In this document: positions 1-7,645 of the stretch, piece after piece | How the letters are laid out: every line of letters begins with the position of its first letter | How positions within the stretch are numbered: the stretch's first letter is position 1 | The notes under the pieces: model-generated | What the model saw: the letters and a program-made list of their open reading frames with translations, nothing else | Databases searched by the model: none | Told to the model about the DNA's origin: nothing | Program-made: the position numbers and the translations under genes | Assembly (NCBI GenBank): GCA_041748615.1 | Contig: JBGTCY010000182.1 | Coordinates: forward strand, 1-12,350 | Direction of reading: 5' to 3' | DNA length: 12,350 nt | Source of the DNA: JBGTCY01 sp041748615 | GTDB lineage: Bacteria; Bacteroidota; Bacteroidia; Chitinophagales; CAIOSU01

Positions 1-485
1 CTGAACTCGGAGTTGAGCGTAGTTTCATTGATGACCGTGAAAATCGAAGGTTCTTCTTCGTAGCGCAAAGCGAACTCACAATTTTCTAGCAATCGCAATC
101 CGTCCGGGTCGTTGGGCATTAATTCTAAAAATTCATTCAGCCTTTTTTTTGCTTCCTGGTATTTTCCCAATTTAATGAGCGTGCCACCCATCTGAAATTT
201 TAGCTGTGGTGCATCATAACCTGCTTTTTCAGACAACACATAATGCTCCATCGCTTTTGCAAAATCATTGCCATAGCGATGACACTCACCCATCCTGAAA
301 TAAACTTCACCGGGAGCTTCTATTTTTTCTTTCGCCAGCGCTTTTTCAAAGAGTTGCAACGCTTCAAAGTAGTCTTTGTTTTCAAATGCTTTTTCCGCCT
401 GTTCGAGACGTGTCTGCGCAAAACTGTTTGAGAAAAACAGCATAAAAAAAACCGTCAATAAATTTCCAAAGTGTTTCATATTCAT
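1..485 (-). CDS. Secreted TPR protein, N-terminal part of a TPR/PD40/OmpA-type envelope protein (cut by window edge)
   Basis: The reading frame is open from the ATG at 485 to the left edge, giving 161 residues without a stop. It starts MNMKHFGNLL; an alternative start is the second Met (479), which gives a tidier signal peptide. The hydrophobic segment of residues 8-22 ends at SFAQ, a typical Bacteroidota signal-peptidase site. Residues 25-142 read as about three TPR helical hairpins, with words such as AEKAFENKDYFEALQLFEKAL and GKYQEAKKRLNEFLELMPNDP. From residue 147 the sequence changes to FTVINETTLNSEF, which resembles the 'N..LNS..SDF' entry into a PD40 beta-propeller in TPR-PD40-OmpA proteins. 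In that family a C-terminal OmpA domain binds peptidoglycan, and some members (PorE-like) belong to the type IX secretion envelope complex. The PD40 and OmpA parts would lie outside the window, so that assignment is inferred. The gene begins 10 nt after the stop of the 1404-aa surface protein, so both are probably on one transcript. Confidence 0.82.
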   Translation of the reverse strand, partial: MNMKHFGNLLTVFFMLFFSNSFAQTRLEQAEKAFENKDYFEALQLFEKALAKEKIEAPGEVYFRMGECHRYGNDFAKAMEHYVLSEKAGYDAPQLKFQMGGTLIKLGKYQEAKKRLNEFLELMPNDPDGLRLLENCEFALRYEEEPSIFTVINETTLNSEF

Positions 486-495
486 TTTTGTAAAA

Positions 496-3400
496 TCAAT
501 TTCTAATCAGTAATAATGAGCCTTTCATGATGTTGTCCCGGTTGATAATATCAGGAATTGTTACAATATAATAATAAGTGCCGGGTGAAACTTCTTTGTC
601 TTTGTAAGTTCCGTCCCATCCATCGGTTCCGCGATAAAGTTCCTGTCCCCAGCGGTTCATGATGATGAGGTCAAAGCCTTCAAGAAAAATGTCATTCACT
701 CCGTCACCGTCAGGCGTGAAAGCGTTGGCGATTTGCCTGACGCGCACAATGATGGAATCCATGTTGCTCAGGCAGCCGTTTTCGATGGCAATCACGCGGA
801 TAGTATCCAAGTCACGGAGATTGCTTGTGATGTAAAAACTTTGTGTGCCGGATTGCACGCTTTGCTCATTGATGAAAAACTCATATCCGTCATAATCATC
901 CGGCAGCGCATCAAAACGGATGGTTTGTCCGAGGATGATTTCATTGTTTTCATTATCGCTCATCAGTTGCACTACCGGAATCGTTAGCACGGTTACGTTT
1001 ACTGTGGCGCGCGCATTCAGACTTGTGCATCCGCTGGCGGATTGAAAATGGACATAATAGGTCGCGTCATCCGTGAGTACAGGCGTGGTGTATGAATTTC
1101 CGGTGCCCAATAAATTACCGATCTGAACATTGTCCCACCAGGTGATGGTCACGTTCATGCCACCTGCGGAAGCCGTCAACGTGGCGGCATTGCCGAAACA
1201 GACACTCCGGTCGGGGGCATTGATGACACCGGATGGCGCGGGCAACACGAAAACATCTACCGGCATTCGTCCGGCAGTTCTACAGCCAAACTCATTTTCA
1301 ACTTCGAGATAATAAGCTGTTGTAGCAGCGGGAGTGACCGTTAGCGGACTGTTGCCAATCGGGTTGCCGCCAACGAGGTTGTTATAAAAAACATAAGAAA
1401 CCGTTCCGCCTGTTGAACCGGAAGCCGTGATGGTGACACTTTCGCCTTCGCAAATCGTGTCTTGTGAAAGTGTGACGGAAGCAGGGGTTGGTCGCGGGTT
1501 CACCGTGACTTCCAATGTTTGCGGAGCGGAAACACCGCAGTCATTTACCGCTGAAACACTCACCGTGTAGGGTCCGCCCGAAGTAGTCCAGTTAATCGAG
1601 ACGCTCGTTGTTCCCTGACCATTGGTGATAGCGCCTCCACCGGAAACCGACCAGTTATAGGAAGTCGTGCCCGGCACATTGGCGATTGAATAATTTTCAG
1701 CACCGGGACAAACAGAAATGTTTCCCGTAATCGCTCCCGGAACGGCTGGCGTGTCCGGCAGAATGGTCACGTTTAAGATTGCTGGAAGACTTGAGCCGCA
1801 ATTATTGGATGCGGTTACATTCAGTTCATGTGTTGAAGCCGGAGAAGTCCAGTCAACCGTGATGGTGGTGGTGCCTTGTCCGGTGAGAATGGAACCTCCG
1901 CTATTCAATGTCCACGTATAGCCTGTTGCATCTGCAACATTGGTGATGGAATAAACTTCCTGCCCCCTACAAACATTTTGATTTCCATTGATTGAAGCAG
2001 GTGAAACCGGAGGTCCGGGCTGCACCGTGACCGCGAGATTCGCTGGCGGACTGACTCCACAACCGTTTTCCGCGATGACAGAAACCGTAAACGGACCGCC
2101 TGATTGATTCCAGAGAATTTCCACAGCGGTAGTTCCCTGTCCTGACTGAATGGAGCCGCCTGATGACACTGACCATGTATAACTTGTTGCCGCATTTACT
2201 GAGCTGATGCTGTAATTCTCCAAACCCGGACAGGGGTTGATATTGCCGGTGACGGCATTCGGTGCCGCGGGAGGACCGGGTGGCACATTTACCGTCAGCG
2301 AAGCCGGCAAACTACTGCCGCATTGATTATTCGCAGTGACGGAAACCGTAAAAGGACCACCCGATGATGTCCAGTTGATGGTTGCTGAAGTTGTATTTTG
2401 TCCGGAAACAATTGTGCCGCCTCCACTTAAGGTCCAGGTGTATCCGGTTGCGTCATTCACCGGTTGAATGTTGTAAACCTCCTGTCCGGGACAGGGATTG
2501 TTTTCTCCGTTGATAGCACCGGGAGGATTCGGTGTTCCGGTAACGGTGACTTGAATGTTTGAAGGATTACTGTTGCCGCAAAGATTTGATGCGACCACGG
2601 AAAGTGTATAGACTCCGGGAGTTGCCGACCAGTTCACGCTGACATTGGTTGAGTTCTGACCGGAAGTGATAGTGCCGCCACCACTGAGTGACCAGTTATA
2701 ACCGGTTGCTCCGCTCACCGCGTTTATTGAATAATTCTGATTTCCCGGACACACAGGACTGATGCCTGAAATCACACCGGGCATTGCCGGAGGACCGCCT
2801 ATGACTTCCACCTGCAATGTTGACGCGGTACCATTGCCGCAAGTATTTACGCCAAAAACAGAAACCGCCCAGTTGCCGGGTGCTGTCCAATTGACGGTAA
2901 TGCCCGTAGAGCCTTGACCGGTGCTGATGGTTCCCCCGCCTGAAACCGACCAGGTGTAGGATGTCGCTCCGGTCACCGCGCTAATCGAATAGTTTTGAGA
3001 ACCGGGGCACACTGTCGCCTGCCCGCTGATAGCGCCCGCTGCGGCTGGCAGTGATAACACAGAGACGGTGACTTGCGCCCGCGTGCTGACACAGTCCGGG
3101 TCGCTGTTGTCAGAGGCTTCAATAAAATAGTTGGTTGTAGTGGATGGAGTTACAACCAAAGGCGCATTGCCGATGGAAGTTCCGCCCGAAGCAACCGTAT
3201 AAACCCGATAAGTTACATTGGAACCGGAGCCGCTTGCGGATAATGTCACCTGAGTTCCGGGACAGACATTGTTGGGAGCAGCGCTGACCGTGGGAGCGGG
3301 AGGCGCGGCACAGGTGTAGCAATCCACGACACGATTTGGAGTAAGATTGGTGATTGCGGGAGAAAAAGCTGAACCGGTTACATTCGTAAATTGTGAGTTT

Positions 3401-4710
3401 GGAACAGCTTGCATGGTCGGGCTGTAAGCCTGCGTAGAGGGAGTAAAACTTGAAGGCTGGCAGGGAGTTGCTACATTGTTCAACTGACCCTGGTCGTCCG
3501 CGCGGATGATGTTGTAATTAAATCCGGTGAACTGCTGGTCGGTCATCACCATGAAATAACCCTGGTCGGCAGCAAGACCACCTTCGGGCAAGATTGCGGA
3601 TAAGCCAATCGGAGCGTAGCCCCGCATGAAAACAAATGAATTGCTGACAGGATTAAACTTGGCGAAATAGGAATGGAAAGCAAATGACAGAGGGGCAATG
3701 CGGGTGCCGATAAAGGAATAATTGCCATCCGCATTTTCCATGATGTTTTGAATGATGTAAGTTACCGGTGGGAAAGTACCGCCATTGATTCTTCTTCCCC
3801 ATTGATGAGTGTAACTACTGCCCGTTACCGCAATCCGCATCAGGAAAGAATGAATTCCATCAAAACCGCCTAATAAAACACTGCCGTTGGAAAGAGTGAT
3901 AGCGGAGTTTAGTCCTTCAGAAGTGGTGTTTCCGGAGCCCCAGCGGTGAATGAATTGAGTAACTCCCGACTTGTTTGTTTTGACTAACAACGCGTTGCGC
4001 GGATAATCTCCGTTGTCATTCAAAGTTCCCTGACCTTCCGAAGATGCGCCCACGAAAATGAACCCATCGGAAGTTTCCGTCACATCGTTGAAAAAATGTT
4101 CGTCAGGATTAGGCACATTCACCGCCCATACTCTCGCCCATTGCAAATTTCCGCTGGCATCCACCTTGAAACCCAACGCGCTCGAAGTGTCAATCGTTGT
4201 GCCACTGACGCCATCCCAGAAAAAGCTGACACTGCCCGCGACAACAAATCCTCCGTCAGCCGCTTCAATGACGGCATTGCCCGTTTCTGAAGATGCTTTT
4301 CCCGGCAAATCGGGACATTGATAGCGTCTTGCCCAAATCAAATTGCCATTATCATCCAACCGAACCAACACCGCGCCTCCGCTGGAAGAGGTGCCGGTGA
4401 CGATAAACCCGCCCGCGCTCACATTTTTGATATCCAAAAAACTGGAAGCAATCCCGCCCGTAAATGAGCGCGCCCACTGAATCGTGCCGCCACCATTCAC
4501 TTTTATCACATTGCCAAAGAATGGAATAAAGTTGGAGTTTGTTCCCGCGAACACATAATCGCCCATGGGAGTTTCCACCATGCCGCCCGCGATGTCGAAG
4601 TTGGCAACATTGTAACTCATCCTGAAAGTAGCTTGGGCATTGCCTTCCAAATGGAGAAGTAAAAAATAAATTATCAGAAAATAAATAGCGTACACCTTAC
4701 TGTTTTTCAT
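496..4710 (-). CDS. Giant modular surface protein: propeller, Ig-like and six PKD-like repeats, T9SS type B (CHU_C) sorting domain
   Basis: A 1404-aa exported protein. Residues 1-26 form a signal peptide ending GNAQ. Residues about 44-410 contain at least five blade-like repeats pairing a 'GGFxVxGxS' strand with an 'L.K.D..GNLxWAR' strand, which suggests a beta-propeller. A Ser/Thr/Pro-rich linker follows (about 411-465). Residues 466-552, 1073-1156 and 1157-1243 look like Ig-like domains (Cys near the start, late TTxYYxE strand). Residues 556-1072 hold six tandem PKD-like repeats. Residues 1244-1326 form one more beta-domain, and 1327-1404 match the gliding-motility-type C-terminal domain (CHU_C): FTPDGDGVNDIF, then MNRWGQELY, GWDGTYKDKEV, GTYYYIV and a final GSLLLIRN. 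By family knowledge this domain directs export by the type IX system and attachment to the cell surface. An adhesin or gliding/biofilm role is inference; no catalytic motif is visible. The start has no Shine-Dalgarno sequence, as is usual in Bacteroidota. The TPR gene follows 10 nt downstream. Confidence 0.93.
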   Translation of the reverse strand: MKNSKVYAIYFLIIYFLLLHLEGNAQATFRMSYNVANFDIAGGMVETPMGDYVFAGTNSNFIPFFGNVIKVNGGGTIQWARSFTGGIASSFLDIKNVSAGGFIVTGTSSSGGAVLVRLDDNGNLIWARRYQCPDLPGKASSETGNAVIEAADGGFVVAGSVSFFWDGVSGTTIDTSSALGFKVDASGNLQWARVWAVNVPNPDEHFFNDVTETSDGFIFVGASSEGQGTLNDNGDYPRNALLVKTNKSGVTQFIHRWGSGNTTSEGLNSAITLSNGSVLLGGFDGIHSFLMRIAVTGSSYTHQWGRRINGGTFPPVTYIIQNIMENADGNYSFIGTRIAPLSFAFHSYFAKFNPVSNSFVFMRGYAPIGLSAILPEGGLAADQGYFMVMTDQQFTGFNYNIIRADDQGQLNNVATPCQPSSFTPSTQAYSPTMQAVPNSQFTNVTGSAFSPAITNLTPNRVVDCYTCAAPPAPTVSAAPNNVCPGTQVTLSASGSGSNVTYRVYTVASGGTSIGNAPLVVTPSTTTNYFIEASDNSDPDCVSTRAQVTVSVLSLPAAAGAISGQATVCPGSQNYSISAVTGATSYTWSVSGGGTISTGQGSTGITVNWTAPGNWAVSVFGVNTCGNGTASTLQVEVIGGPPAMPGVISGISPVCPGNQNYSINAVSGATGYNWSLSGGGTITSGQNSTNVSVNWSATPGVYTLSVVASNLCGNSNPSNIQVTVTGTPNPPGAINGENNPCPGQEVYNIQPVNDATGYTWTLSGGGTIVSGQNTTSATINWTSSGGPFTVSVTANNQCGSSLPASLTVNVPPGPPAAPNAVTGNINPCPGLENYSISSVNAATSYTWSVSSGGSIQSGQGTTAVEILWNQSGGPFTVSVIAENGCGVSPPANLAVTVQPGPPVSPASINGNQNVCRGQEVYSITNVADATGYTWTLNSGGSILTGQGTTTITVDWTSPASTHELNVTASNNCGSSLPAILNVTILPDTPAVPGAITGNISVCPGAENYSIANVPGTTSYNWSVSGGGAITNGQGTTSVSINWTTSGGPYTVSVSAVNDCGVSAPQTLEVTVNPRPTPASVTLSQDTICEGESVTITASGSTGGTVSYVFYNNLVGGNPIGNSPLTVTPAATTAYYLEVENEFGCRTAGRMPVDVFVLPAPSGVINAPDRSVCFGNAATLTASAGGMNVTITWWDNVQIGNLLGTGNSYTTPVLTDDATYYVHFQSASGCTSLNARATVNVTVLTIPVVQLMSDNENNEIILGQTIRFDALPDDYDGYEFFINEQSVQSGTQSFYITSNLRDLDTIRVIAIENGCLSNMDSIIVRVRQIANAFTPDGDGVNDIFLEGFDLIIMNRWGQELYRGTDGWDGTYKDKEVSPGTYYYIVTIPDIINRDNIMKGSLLLIRN
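1495..3045 (-). repeat. Six in-frame tandem PKD-like repeats inside the surface-protein gene
   Basis: Residues 556-1072 of the 1404-aa protein consist of six consecutive units. Shared words are GAISG, VCPG, NYSI, TSYTWSVSGGG, GQGTT, INW, GGPFTVSV and NxCGxS. The first Cys of each unit (568, 654, 740, 827, 914, 1001) recurs every 86 or 87 residues. The second Cys (624, 711, 797, 884, 971, 1058) is 56 or 57 residues after the first. Codons have diverged between copies, so this is old amplification and not a recent DNA-level duplication. Confidence 0.9.
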
Positions 4711-4715
4711 AGATG

Positions 4716-4779
4716 ATTCTTTTGAACTTGAACAAAACCGGGGTTGAAAATACAGTTAATTGTGATAGTTCAAAAGAAT
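4716..4779. repeat. Perfect 13-bp inverted repeat around the promoter of the surface-protein gene
   Basis: ATTCTTTTGAACT at 4716-4728 is exactly complementary to AGTTCAAAAGAAT at 4767-4779, with 38 nt between the arms. One arm lies inside the leader just before the start codon, and the other overlaps the candidate -33 box. The geometry suits a bipartite operator or a DNA cruciform better than an RNA hairpin, because the upstream arm would lie outside the transcript if the proposed promoter is right. Confidence 0.6.
4745..4774 (-). promoter_or_regulatory. Candidate Bacteroidota promoter of the surface-protein/TPR operon
   Basis: On the minus strand TTTG (4771-4774) is followed after 18 nt by TATTTTCA (4745-4752). 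This partly matches the Bacteroidota -33 TTTG / -7 TAnnTTTG arrangement: the spacing is good, but the last two bases of the -7 box differ. It would give a leader of about 30 nt. Confidence 0.3.
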
Positions 4780-5058
4780 TTGGAAAGAAATAAGCGCCAA
4801 TGTGTTTTTATAAAAACTACCGGAAAATATGGTGATAGGATAAACTGCACTGTTGTTATTCTGTATGCATACTCTGGTGTGATACAAATCTCTGCTGATA
4901 ACTATTAAATGGGATGACGTCCTAATGAAAAATTGGCAAGAAAGACACAATAATTTCAAAATTCCCAACAATCGTGAAAATCATTGATAAACTAATGTGG
5001 GAAGAATTATGGATTTGAATAAAACCGTTTTCAGCTCATGTATTAATATGGGAAATTG

Positions 5059-5077
5059 TGCTCAAAGAAAATGAGCA
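5059..5077 (-). terminator. Small hairpin, possible terminator of the 682-aa protein gene
   Basis: TGCTCA (5059-5064) and TGAGCA (5072-5077) form a perfect 6-bp stem with a 7-nt loop, 46 nt beyond the stop codon of the upstream minus-strand gene. On the minus strand it is followed only by CAATTT. The better T-run is on the plus strand (5085-5091), where no gene needs ending. The call is therefore weak. Confidence 0.28.
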
Positions 5078-5123
5078 TCAGAATATTTTTTCGGTAAGTA
5101 AAGATAAATGATAATTCAATAAA

Positions 5124-7172
5124 TTATCCAATCACAATTTCTCGGATATTGATAGTTCCACCGGAAGTGGAAACCTGTAAGTAATAATTACCCGGAGTAA
5201 GTTCTTTTTTAAAATCCAATTGAATAGTCGCGTCTTTTTCAACATTCAGGATGTTTTTCACCGCGTTGATTTTTCCCTGTTTGTTGTAAATGACTAATTC
5301 AATTTTTTCTTCAAATACGTTTGGCTTCAATTTGAAAATACCATCGGGTGTGTTTTGAACCAACAGCATTTCTGTTTCATTTGCAGGTACGGAAATCGTG
5401 GTTGTATTGGAATAGCCGATGTTTCCATTTTCATTTTTCTGTTTGATGCGATAATGTGAAACGCCTGAAAATGGTTGTTCGTCCCAGGCTGTCATCGTAC
5501 CTTCCATGTTTTTCAGGTCAGTCATTTCTATTTTCGCCACTTCCATAAAATCTACACCGTTAGATTTTTCAACCAGGTAAGACTGAATTTCAGCATCCGG
5601 AGTTGTTGTCCATTGAATGCCGACTTTATTGCGTTCGCCTTTCATGGATTGCGGATTCAGGTTTTCGGAAATTGCCGCATCCCCGTTTGCAATCGCAAAT
5701 TCTTCAAAGCGGGTGCAATATTTCAACAATGCAAAACCATCTTCTTTGATTCTGCCTTCACCGCCAAACGGATGTTTTTCACCATTGCCGACATGCCAGG
5801 ATTCAGATTCAGATGAAAGCGCCCGGCTGATTGCGCCAAAATGATTGTTTGTCAAACCCTGCATATTATCAACTGAAAGTTTGAGGTCAAACCAACCTCC
5901 ATCGGGTTGAATGTCCGGTTGTATGCTCCAATAACCTTCTTTTGTAATTTGAGTATAGACGGCATCATCATCATGAATGTTAATTGCAGACTGACGTTGA
6001 AACTCCATCGGTTTGAACTCAACAGTGATAAATTGAGTGCTTTCAAGCTGATGAGTGACGAGATGAGCCGGAAAATATTTTTTAACCGTTCCGAGACCTA
6101 CCGGAAAGAAAAATTCACCGATTTGCTGATTGTTGATTTTCCGTTGCAATTTGCCGATGATATGACAATTATTTTCCGCAACCACGGCATCCGCTGCATC
6201 ATTTAATACTGAAATTATTTGTTGTGTCGCTAAGTTTCCATTGGACAATTTCAACTGTTTCAGCACCTTGATATTTCCCATTGCAAGAACTCCTTTTTCA
6301 GAATGATTTTGGATTTCAAGTTCATGCAGCACCAATGTTTGATTATTTTCAATTTTTTGAAGCCCATTTCCGGATAACTTCAATTTCCCGCCTGAACTGT
6401 GGAGTTCGCCTTTGACAATAATATCTCCTGAAATCGTTAATTCACCCAAATCTTTTAATTCAAGTCTGGCATCATTTTCAATCTGCAAACGATAACAACT
6501 CGCGGAAGATTGAATGACGGGATGAAATCCACCTGATGAAGCAATGACCACATCTTCATTTGCACCCGGAACCCTGTTTGATTTCCAGTTGCCGGGGTAA
6601 TGCCAGTCCGTGCTGAAAGCGCCAGTCCATAAATTACCGGCAGGCTGCGCGATGACTTCTACTTTTTCAATAAAATGTTTTTCATTTTTGTGGTTATTGC
6701 TGACTCTGACAACAATTTGAAGTTCATTGCCGCTCAAATAAGTTTGCTCTGCCGTGTTTCGGATAAATGCGCCTTCGTTACTTCCGTTGATGGAAAACAG
6801 TGTTTCAACACCGCCATTGATTTTGTAGTAAACGCGGATGAAATCTTTTTCATCCATTTGTCCCGAAGCCGAAACCGTCACTCTTGCCGTAACGGCTTGT
6901 AATCCTTTAATGCGTATGTCAGACGAAGTCCAGACTGCTTCACCTTTTACATTTCTCGCTTCAAATTTTTTATTGTTGACCTGGAAAAAGTAGGGCGAGG
7001 CGAATGAAGTATCAATCATCCATTTTGAAGAAACCTGAGTCCAGTCGGGATAGGCGGAAAAATTCTCCGAGTAAATGTTTTGCGCTTTTAATTTAAATAA
7101 TCCCAGTGCGAGAATGATGATAAAAATAAGAATGTGTCTTCCTAATCGTTTCGCCTCGTTTCGTTTCCTCAT
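5124..7172 (-). CDS. Secreted beta-rich protein with T9SS type A-like C-terminal sorting domain
   Basis: A 682-aa exported protein. A basic N-terminus (MRKRNEAKRLGRH) precedes a hydrophobic core at residues 13-30 ending LKAQ. Residues 31-175 form a beta-sandwich-like N-terminal domain. Residues about 180-320 begin LWTGAFSTDWHYPGNW...VPGANEDVVI, the 'W-G..stdW...NW..g.vP...dV.I' entry common in Bacteroidota surface proteins before parallel-beta or shallow-repeat regions; words such as LTISGDIIVKGELHSSGGKLKLSGNG follow. EFFFPVGLGTVKKYFPAHL (353-371) is another motif frequent in these proteins. Residues about 515-595 resemble a fibronectin-III-type fold (IQWTTTPDAEIQSYLVEKS...GVSHYRIKQKNENG). 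Residues about 604-682 look like a type A Por-secretion C-terminal domain, with F.L.......IELVIYN.QGK, then L.PGNYYLQVST and a final REIVIG. Export and surface attachment by the type IX system follow from that domain. Ligand or enzyme activity is unknown; I see no catalytic motif. Confidence 0.9.
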   Translation of the reverse strand: MRKRNEAKRLGRHILIFIIILALGLFKLKAQNIYSENFSAYPDWTQVSSKWMIDTSFASPYFFQVNNKKFEARNVKGEAVWTSSDIRIKGLQAVTARVTVSASGQMDEKDFIRVYYKINGGVETLFSINGSNEGAFIRNTAEQTYLSGNELQIVVRVSNNHKNEKHFIEKVEVIAQPAGNLWTGAFSTDWHYPGNWKSNRVPGANEDVVIASSGGFHPVIQSSASCYRLQIENDARLELKDLGELTISGDIIVKGELHSSGGKLKLSGNGLQKIENNQTLVLHELEIQNHSEKGVLAMGNIKVLKQLKLSNGNLATQQIISVLNDAADAVVAENNCHIIGKLQRKINNQQIGEFFFPVGLGTVKKYFPAHLVTHQLESTQFITVEFKPMEFQRQSAINIHDDDAVYTQITKEGYWSIQPDIQPDGGWFDLKLSVDNMQGLTNNHFGAISRALSSESESWHVGNGEKHPFGGEGRIKEDGFALLKYCTRFEEFAIANGDAAISENLNPQSMKGERNKVGIQWTTTPDAEIQSYLVEKSNGVDFMEVAKIEMTDLKNMEGTMTAWDEQPFSGVSHYRIKQKNENGNIGYSNTTTISVPANETEMLLVQNTPDGIFKLKPNVFEEKIELVIYNKQGKINAVKNILNVEKDATIQLDFKKELTPGNYYLQVSTSGGTINIREIVIG

Positions 7173-7178
7173 ATTGAT

Positions 7179-7186
7179 CCCCCCTC
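7179..7186 (-). promoter_or_regulatory. Unusually G-rich ribosome-binding-site-like sequence
   Basis: On the minus strand GAGGGGGG ends 6 nt before the ATG at 7172. Purine-rich sites are rare in Bacteroidota, and none of the other genes here has one. It supports this start codon, but a chance G-run cannot be excluded. Confidence 0.45.
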
Positions 7187-7249
7187 AATTCATACCGGTT
7201 AATTTGAATGTAATATTGCGGATTTTAAAAACACAATATCATAGCATCT

Positions 7250-7489
7250 TTACGTAGAATTCGGGAGAAAGTTTTCTGTTTGGTATTTGTAGTAGTGAGA
7301 AGCTTGCGCATTATAATTCCGGGTAAAACTGTCGAAGTGTGCTGTCGCATTCAGGATTCCGCTGTGCAATTCAGGATGTTGTTCAAAGAGCGCTTGTCGC
7401 ATTTCATCAGTGCCGCATTGCAACAAAGTTTCCTGCGCGTTCAGCGAAAATGAAAGACTCAAAAAACAAATCAATAAATACCGGAGCAT
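7250..7489 (-). CDS. Short secreted ORF, probably the N-terminal remnant of a secreted (M43-like?) protease gene
   Basis: From the start at 7489 (MLRYLLICFLSLSFSLNAQ) the frame gives 79 residues; an in-frame ATG at 7519 would add ten. The second start gives a clean signal peptide ending NAQ, so I prefer it. The mature part begins ETLLQCGTDEMRQALFEQHPEL. From memory, 'CGTDE-M...L...PEL' just after the signal peptide is the usual start of the propeptide of large secreted Bacteroidota metalloproteases and related T9SS cargo. Such proteins run to several hundred residues, but this frame stops at TAA 7250-7252 and I found no HExxH or other continuation in the 77 nt before the 682-aa gene. It is probably a decayed or deletion-truncated gene; a genuine small secreted protein is the alternative. 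Confidence 0.55.
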   Translation of the reverse strand: MLRYLLICFLSLSFSLNAQETLLQCGTDEMRQALFEQHPELHSGILNATAHFDSFTRNYNAQASHYYKYQTENFLPNST

Positions 7490-7538
7490 GAAAGAATTTT
7501 TTGTAAGTAAGTTTATCAAAATAAATTCCTGAATAAAA

Positions 7539-7561
7539 TGCCACAGATTTGCAGATTAAGC
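7539..7561 (+). repeat. Dispersed 23-nt intergenic repeat, copy 1
   Basis: TGCCACAGATT, then T, then GCAGATTAAGC. It matches 9199-9221 at 22 of 23 positions (T versus C in the middle). Both copies are intergenic and in the same orientation. CAGATT occurs twice inside the unit. A run of heptamers begins 36 nt downstream. Confidence 0.7.
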
Positions 7562-7596
7562 GTTAAGGGTACGTTTCAAAATAACTTCAATACATG

Positions 7597-7617
7597 TAAT
7601 ATCTAAAGTCTAATATC
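7597..7617 (+). repeat. Heptameric degenerate repeat, three units
   Basis: Three contiguous 7-nt units: TAATATC, TAAAGTC, TAATATC. The unit TAAAGTC recurs exactly at 12170-12176, and TAATATC recurs in inverted orientation at 9383-9389. The whole 7520-7645 gap (126 nt) otherwise holds only the 23-nt repeat, and I see no terminator in it. Confidence 0.6.
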
Positions 7618-7645
7618 TGCTAATAAAAGCTTCAAATTAAGGATG

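Larger units (their letters stand above)
4711..5123. other. 413-nt intergenic region between the two T9SS cargo genes
   Basis: AT-rich, with no credible gene. The minus-strand reading frame at 4756-4971 (71 codons) has no recognisable protein features and sits over the presumed promoter. The gap holds the 13-bp inverted repeat, a promoter candidate near 4750 and a small hairpin at 5059-5077. None of the heptameric repeats found in the gaps further right were seen here. Confidence 0.6.

Noticed and set aside
1495..3045. Regularly spaced repeats that might suggest a CRISPR-like array
   Set aside because: The period is 258-261 nt, the reading frame is open throughout, and conservation is at protein level; these are protein domains.
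4863..4872. 10-bp palindrome GTATGCATAC
   Set aside because: Does not extend beyond 10 bp and is expected by chance in a window of this size; no partner site seen.
4756..4971. 71-codon minus-strand frame in the gap upstream of the surface-protein gene
   Set aside because: No signal peptide or motif, low-complexity AT-rich coding, and it overlaps the presumed promoter region.
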